DNA of 9,250 bases from DATIJJ01 sp039936115 (lineage in GTDB: Bacteria; Pseudomonadota; Gammaproteobacteria; DSM-16500): NCBI GenBank assembly GCA_039936115.1, contig JBDTIZ010000192.1, positions 1 through 9,250 on the forward strand, written 5' to 3'. Positions 5,464 through 9,250 of the stretch are shown here, one piece after another. A model generated the notes under the pieces. That model ran no database searches and was not told the origin of the DNA. It worked only from the letters and a program-made list of their open reading frames with translations. Positions within the stretch are counted from its first letter, which is position 1; each line of letters opens with the position of its first letter. The position numbers and the translations under genes are program-made.

Positions 5464-6816
5464 ATGAACAACATAATCAGAAAAGATGCATCAAATCATC
5501 GCATGCCTAACCATGCAAATCCCGTAAATGCAGAGTGGGAGATGATTTCCTTTCAAGAAAAACAAAAAAAATTAGAAAATCAATGCGTGCAGGCAATTGA
5601 ATCCCTATTGCTTGCTAATATTTCAAAAGATAAAAAAAATTCACGCAATACATTTTTAATGAATACATTTAACCGAATTATCCAAGCTGAAAACCTTGAA
5701 GAAATCAATTTATACAAAGATACATTTTTATTTGCAATCAATGACACAAAATCCAGTTCATGCGCACAAACAACTGAATTATTAATAAAAATAAACGAAC
5801 TTTACTTGCTTCGTTTAGCTTATTTAGCTTCTGTGAATGCTCAGGCAAAAAAAGCCTTAAAAGAAATATTAAAAATAGGCGCGAGTACTGCAATTTCTCT
5901 GATCTCAATTAATGTTCTTGTGCTTGATGTTCTAAAAGCAGCAGCGAGTTATGCTCACGGTATTCATACCGATACTCGTTATAAAAACTCTCAAGCTCGT
6001 GTAGAAAAATGGCAAAGAGTGAAAGAAGTCTTTAAGGGTTATGTTCAAAACGGAAAAAGATTTTGTCGGGAGCATAAAAAAATCTTAAGCGTGTTGTTAC
6101 CTATTGCGCTCGCGGGTACGATTGCCAGCTTAATATTTTTTCCTTTACCTGCCATTTTATTTGTGACTATGATTGCGGCTTCAGTAGCGACTGCTATTAT
6201 TGCTGCCAAATCACTCTATGATGTTTATCGTGTTGAAAAGCTACGTGATCAGCGAATTATTCAACGTATGAATGAACATAACGCGGATCTTCTGCATTAC
6301 AGAATGTCTCGATCGAAAAAAATAAAATTAAGTACCCATAAAGTCAGTGTGCAACAAGGCCAGCATAATACTACAAAGAAAGCTGCATACTCATTTAGAA
6401 CGCTATTTCATTATGTTCAACGAAAACCGTTGATCGCTGTTGCCATTGGTCTTGCTGCGATTGTCGGTGGATTTTTCGGCTTGAGTATTGCAATCGCTGT
6501 ATTAGCGATTGGTAGTGCGCATGCACTGCTGGTGGCAGCGGCACACGCAGCTGCTGCAACACATGTCGCAGTCACTGGAAGTGTTGTGATTACTACGAAA
6601 TTGTTATGCACTGCGCTAGGTGCAACCTGTTCGGGAGCGGCTACGAGTAAGTTAGTTAATGAAAAATTACCTGCTGATGATGCTAAGCCTATTACTTCTA
6701 ATTCAGCGCGCAATCAGTTTTTTTCAACACGCAAAAACCATGAGAGAACTAATCAGCGTGATGTTTCGATGGTTTCCTTGGGTAAGAACGCCTTATCCAA
6801 TAACAAAGTGACATAA
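5464..6816 (+). CDS. Unrecognised multi-pass membrane protein, 450 aa
   Basis: I do not recognise this protein. The likely start is ATG 5464; a TTG at 5455 would add three residues, and neither start has a clear ribosome binding site. Residues 1-130 are polar and helical, rich in Lys, Asn and Glu, with no signal peptide. Hydrophobic segments follow at about 138-158 (moderate), a strong hairpin at 207-226 and 228-248, and a long block at 322-393 (322-350 clearly, then an Ala/Val-rich part). The linkers (about 160-205 and 250-320) are strongly basic, with runs such as RSKKIKLSTHK. The C-terminal 50 residues are polar. The two hydrophobic hairpins each follow a short F..YVQ motif (residues 190-195 and 315-319), so internal duplication is possible. 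No enzyme motif is visible. The layout resembles lineage-specific membrane proteins or secreted effectors of intracellular Legionellales; this is inference only. Confidence 0.75.
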   Translation: MNNIIRKDASNHRMPNHANPVNAEWEMISFQEKQKKLENQCVQAIESLLLANISKDKKNSRNTFLMNTFNRIIQAENLEEINLYKDTFLFAINDTKSSSCAQTTELLIKINELYLLRLAYLASVNAQAKKALKEILKIGASTAISLISINVLVLDVLKAAASYAHGIHTDTRYKNSQARVEKWQRVKEVFKGYVQNGKRFCREHKKILSVLLPIALAGTIASLIFFPLPAILFVTMIAASVATAIIAAKSLYDVYRVEKLRDQRIIQRMNEHNADLLHYRMSRSKKIKLSTHKVSVQQGQHNTTKKAAYSFRTLFHYVQRKPLIAVAIGLAAIVGGFFGLSIAIAVLAIGSAHALLVAAAHAAAATHVAVTGSVVITTKLLCTALGATCSGAATSKLVNEKLPADDAKPITSNSARNQFFSTRKNHERTNQRDVSMVSLGKNALSNNKVT

Positions 6817-6872
6817 TCGTTTATTTATCCTAATGAATTTACTCACATAAAATACAAGTTTAAATTTGAAAA

Positions 6873-6898
6873 ATGCGCTACAAAAGATGCGCTATAAT
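6873..6898 (+). promoter_or_regulatory. Candidate promoter region with direct repeat before the Lon-like gene
   Basis: A perfect TATAAT (6893-6898) lies 71 nt before the Lon-like start codon. The octamer ATGCGCTA occurs twice, at 6873-6880 and 6887-6894, 14 bp apart, the second copy running into the -10 box. The best -35 candidate, TTGAAA at 6866-6871, is 21 bp away, too far for a standard sigma70 promoter. The repeat may be an activator or repressor site that makes up for the poor -35. No terminator is seen between the upstream gene and this point. Confidence 0.35.
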
Positions 6899-6969
6899 AT
6901 TATCTATATAGTCTGTTTCTGAGTTTTTTAGCTTTTATTAATTTCGTCTCATTTTGAGGATTTAAATAA

Positions 6970-9156
6970 ATGCGTAAAAAAATCAAGCCTCTGTCATATC
7001 AGTCACTCAGAATGAAGTTAAAATCTTCGCAATTAAATTTTACAGAGATCAATAAAATTAAATCCTTTCATGCTGTAGTCGGACAGGAAAGAGCAATTGA
7101 AGCATTGAATTTTGGGATTGGAATTAAGAGTGATGGTTATAATATCTTTGCGATGGGCCCGTCAGGCATTGGTAAGCGCTCCTTAATCAGTAGAATTTTA
7201 ACTGCTGATGCAAAGAAAAAATCAGCACCTTGTGATTGGTGTTATATCTATAATTTTGATACACCTCAAAAACCAATTGCAATTTCTTTACCTGCGGGAA
7301 AAGCATTTATCTTTCAGCAAGAAATGAGAATATTAGTCTATGAATTAGCGATCAACATCAGCGCTCTTCTTGAAAGTGATGCTTATCAATACTCAATAAA
7401 AAAAATTAATGATAAGTTTGATAAAAAACAAAAAGATGACTCTATTATTAAGACCAGCAAGTTTCACAATTTAATCAAAGAAAAAAATAATCAGGAAAGA
7501 AAATTACAATTAAAATTAACTAAACTCGTTATTGCGCCATTGATAAAAAAATTAAAAATTAAATATAAGCGCTTTAAACAAATTATTATCTATTTAAAAC
7601 AAGTCCAAGCTGATATTTTAGAAAATGCAACGGATTTTCTTAAATTAGATGAGCAAACAAATGTATTAACATTTTCACTAGAAAATGTCAGTTTAACAAA
7701 ATACAAAGTGAATTTATTTGTTGATAACCGCGGTTTGAAAGGCGCACCTATCATCTATGAAGATAATCCGACTTATACTAATCTCATTTGTAGAGTTGAA
7801 TATTCTTCAAGCCAAGAACATAGCGCAACGAATTTTACTCTGATTCGAGCGGGCTCCTTGCATCTTGCCAATAATGGATACCTTGTTATTGATGCTCGTA
7901 AAATTAAAAAAAACCAAAAAGCATGGGAAGCGCTTAAAAATGCATTATATAGTCATCAAATTCGAATCAAAGGAATTGAGCACACAGCGGATATAATTAA
8001 ACCCATTTCATTAGATCTTCAGCCTATTCCTTTGTCAGTCAAAGTGATTTTAATTGGCGAGCGAAATAGTTATTATTCGTTATGTCAGCATGATAATGAT
8101 TTTGCGGAATTATTTAAAGTCGTAGTCGATTACGATGATATGATTGATCGTACCAAAAAGAATATTAATGCTTATGCTAGATTAATTGAATCAATCATCA
8201 CACAAAAGAAATTACTTGCGTTTCATCCTTCAGCGATTGCTGAAATAATCGATTACAGTTCACGATTAGCGGAAGACCAAGAAAAATTATCTATGCACAT
8301 TAGCTTAATAAAAGATTTAGTGATTGAATCTAATTACTGGGCGAACAAAAACCATAGAAAAATAGTGAATGCCTCGCATGTTAACATAGCACTCGCCTCT
8401 CAAATCTATCGCATCGATAGATCAAGAGAGCTTTATCAAGAAGATATTACTCGCGGTTATACGGTCATTAAAACAGAGGGCCACGTGGTTGGCCAAGTCA
8501 ATTGTCTATCAGTTCGTAAAGTGGGTAATTTTTCCTACGGTCATCCTACTCGCGTTACTGCAAGAGTGCATTTTGGTAAAGGCAAGTTTATTGATATTCA
8601 GCGTGAAATAAAATTAGCAGGTCCAATGCATTCGAAAGCGGGATTGATTATTTCACATTTATTGGCTGCGCGTTATTGGCGTAGTCGAGCGATTTCATTG
8701 TCAGCCAGTATTTCATTCGAACAAATTTATTGTTGGACAGATGGCGATAGTGCCTCTGTTGGAGAGCTGTGTGCTTTATTATCGGCAATTGCACGTGTTC
8801 CCATTAATCAACATTTGGCAATAACAGGTTCAATCGATCAACATGGAAAAGTCCAAGCGGTGGGTGGCATCAATGAAAAAATCGAAGGATTTTTTGATAT
8901 TTGTGTCGCTAAAGGTTTAAATGGGCAACAAGGTGTTTTGATACCTGCTATTAATGAAAAAAATTTAATGTTGAGAGAAGATGTTGTTGCAGCGGCTAAA
9001 GCTAAAAAATTCTTTATTTATCCAATTAAGACACTTGATCAGGCTATTTTGCTTTTAACTAATCATAAAGTGGGTAAGCGAAATAAAGAGGGTATGTTTC
9101 CTGAGGATTCACTTAATTACCGTATTGAAGAAAATTTGCGTATGTATTCTAAGTAA
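6970..9156 (+). CDS. LonB-like ATP-dependent protease (AAA_32 plus Lon_C)
   Basis: This is a cytoplasmic Lon-family AAA+ protease of the type with an AAA_32 ATPase domain and a C-terminal Lon peptidase domain, distinct from classical LonA; its substrates are unknown. The product is 728 aa, somewhat shorter than the roughly 800 aa I expect. FHAVVGQERAIEALNFGIGI precedes the Walker A motif GPSGIGKRS (residues 63-71, Lys69). A Lys-rich helical insertion (about 130-220) interrupts the ATPase, as is usual in this family. RAGSLHLANNGYLVIDARKI is the family's Walker B region. ELFKVVVDYDDMIDRT follows, then the LID helices (about 410-490). The peptidase domain has Ser594 in DGDSAS and Lys637 in GGINEKIEGF, so the catalytic dyad is intact. 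The ATG at 6970 has GAGGA (6956-6960) 9 nt upstream. The gene is AT- and Lys-codon-rich but reads intact. Confidence 0.93.
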   Translation: MRKKIKPLSYQSLRMKLKSSQLNFTEINKIKSFHAVVGQERAIEALNFGIGIKSDGYNIFAMGPSGIGKRSLISRILTADAKKKSAPCDWCYIYNFDTPQKPIAISLPAGKAFIFQQEMRILVYELAINISALLESDAYQYSIKKINDKFDKKQKDDSIIKTSKFHNLIKEKNNQERKLQLKLTKLVIAPLIKKLKIKYKRFKQIIIYLKQVQADILENATDFLKLDEQTNVLTFSLENVSLTKYKVNLFVDNRGLKGAPIIYEDNPTYTNLICRVEYSSSQEHSATNFTLIRAGSLHLANNGYLVIDARKIKKNQKAWEALKNALYSHQIRIKGIEHTADIIKPISLDLQPIPLSVKVILIGERNSYYSLCQHDNDFAELFKVVVDYDDMIDRTKKNINAYARLIESIITQKKLLAFHPSAIAEIIDYSSRLAEDQEKLSMHISLIKDLVIESNYWANKNHRKIVNASHVNIALASQIYRIDRSRELYQEDITRGYTVIKTEGHVVGQVNCLSVRKVGNFSYGHPTRVTARVHFGKGKFIDIQREIKLAGPMHSKAGLIISHLLAARYWRSRAISLSASISFEQIYCWTDGDSASVGELCALLSAIARVPINQHLAITGSIDQHGKVQAVGGINEKIEGFFDICVAKGLNGQQGVLIPAINEKNLMLREDVVAAAKAKKFFIYPIKTLDQAILLLTNHKVGKRNKEGMFPEDSLNYRIEENLRMYSK

Positions 9157-9190
9157 TTCTGTCTCTGCAATAAAACCTAAGCCAAGTTGA

Positions 9191-9217
9191 CTGGATACCG
9201 CGGACAAGCCGCGGTAC
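9191..9217. repeat. Palindromic repeat with TACCGCGG arms
   Basis: TACCGCGG (9196-9203) and CCGCGGTA (9209-9216) form a perfect 8-bp stem around a 5-nt loop (ACAAG), flanked by CTGGA. It lies 40 nt past the Lon-like stop codon and no T-run follows, so it is not a standard terminator, though it could stabilise the mRNA end. The CTGGATACCGCGG...CCGCGGTA form resembles dispersed palindromes found between genes in several intracellular bacteria. Its right boundary is uncertain: the GC-rich sequence continues towards the window end at 9250, and no gene can be called there. Confidence 0.55.
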
Positions 9218-9250
9218 GACGGCGCGTGGAGGAAAGGTCATCGTTTTGGT

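Noticed and set aside
6417..6713. Minus-strand Ala-rich frame of 98 codons
   Set aside because: It is the complement of the Ala/Val-rich hydrophobic block of the 450-aa membrane protein; low complexity, no ribosome binding site or family match.
1..9250. CRISPR arrays, tRNA or rRNA genes, riboswitches, toxin-antitoxin pairs, phage or integrase genes
   Set aside because: Reading both strands showed no regularly spaced repeats, no tRNA cloverleaf motifs and no characteristic proteins of these systems.

Overview
The window reads as a chromosomal stretch from a gammaproteobacterium. The best guess is a host-associated or intracellular lineage of the Legionellales/Coxiellaceae type. This rests on clear gammaproteobacterial ribosomal protein S1, LapA/LapB and DusA proteins, a small membrane protein resembling the Coxiella CBU_0592 family, AT-rich genes, and palindromic repeats in intergenic gaps. 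The genus cannot be fixed from sequence alone. All genes lie on the + strand.

Region 1 (1-2290) is translation and nucleotide metabolism. It holds the 3' part of cmk (cytidylate kinase), complete rpsA (30S protein S1, six S1 domains plus a Lys/Ala-rich tail), and a strong intrinsic terminator. The usual next gene, ihfB, is absent. In its place is a 350-bp gap with the terminator, a nested palindromic repeat, and a candidate promoter with an overlapping inverted repeat.

Region 2 (2540-5222) is a tight four-gene operon: lapA-lapB (control of lipopolysaccharide synthesis), dusA (tRNA dihydrouridine synthase) and a small three-helix membrane protein. The junctions are TAATG (lapA/lapB), 7 nt (lapB/dusA) and an 8-nt overlap (dusA/membrane protein), so co-translation is likely. 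A MITE-like element with 27-bp perfect terminal inverted repeats follows.

Region 3 (5464-9156) is more AT-rich. It has an unrecognised 450-aa multi-pass membrane protein, which is the most unusual gene here, and a LonB-like AAA+ Ser-Lys protease with an intact Walker A motif and catalytic dyad. The last 95 bases carry a third type of palindromic repeat.

No CRISPR array, tRNA, integrase, transposase or toxin-antitoxin pair is visible, and I see no clear new multigene system. The points most worth a second look are the orphan membrane protein, the three unrelated palindromic repeat types in three successive gaps, and the missing ihfB.
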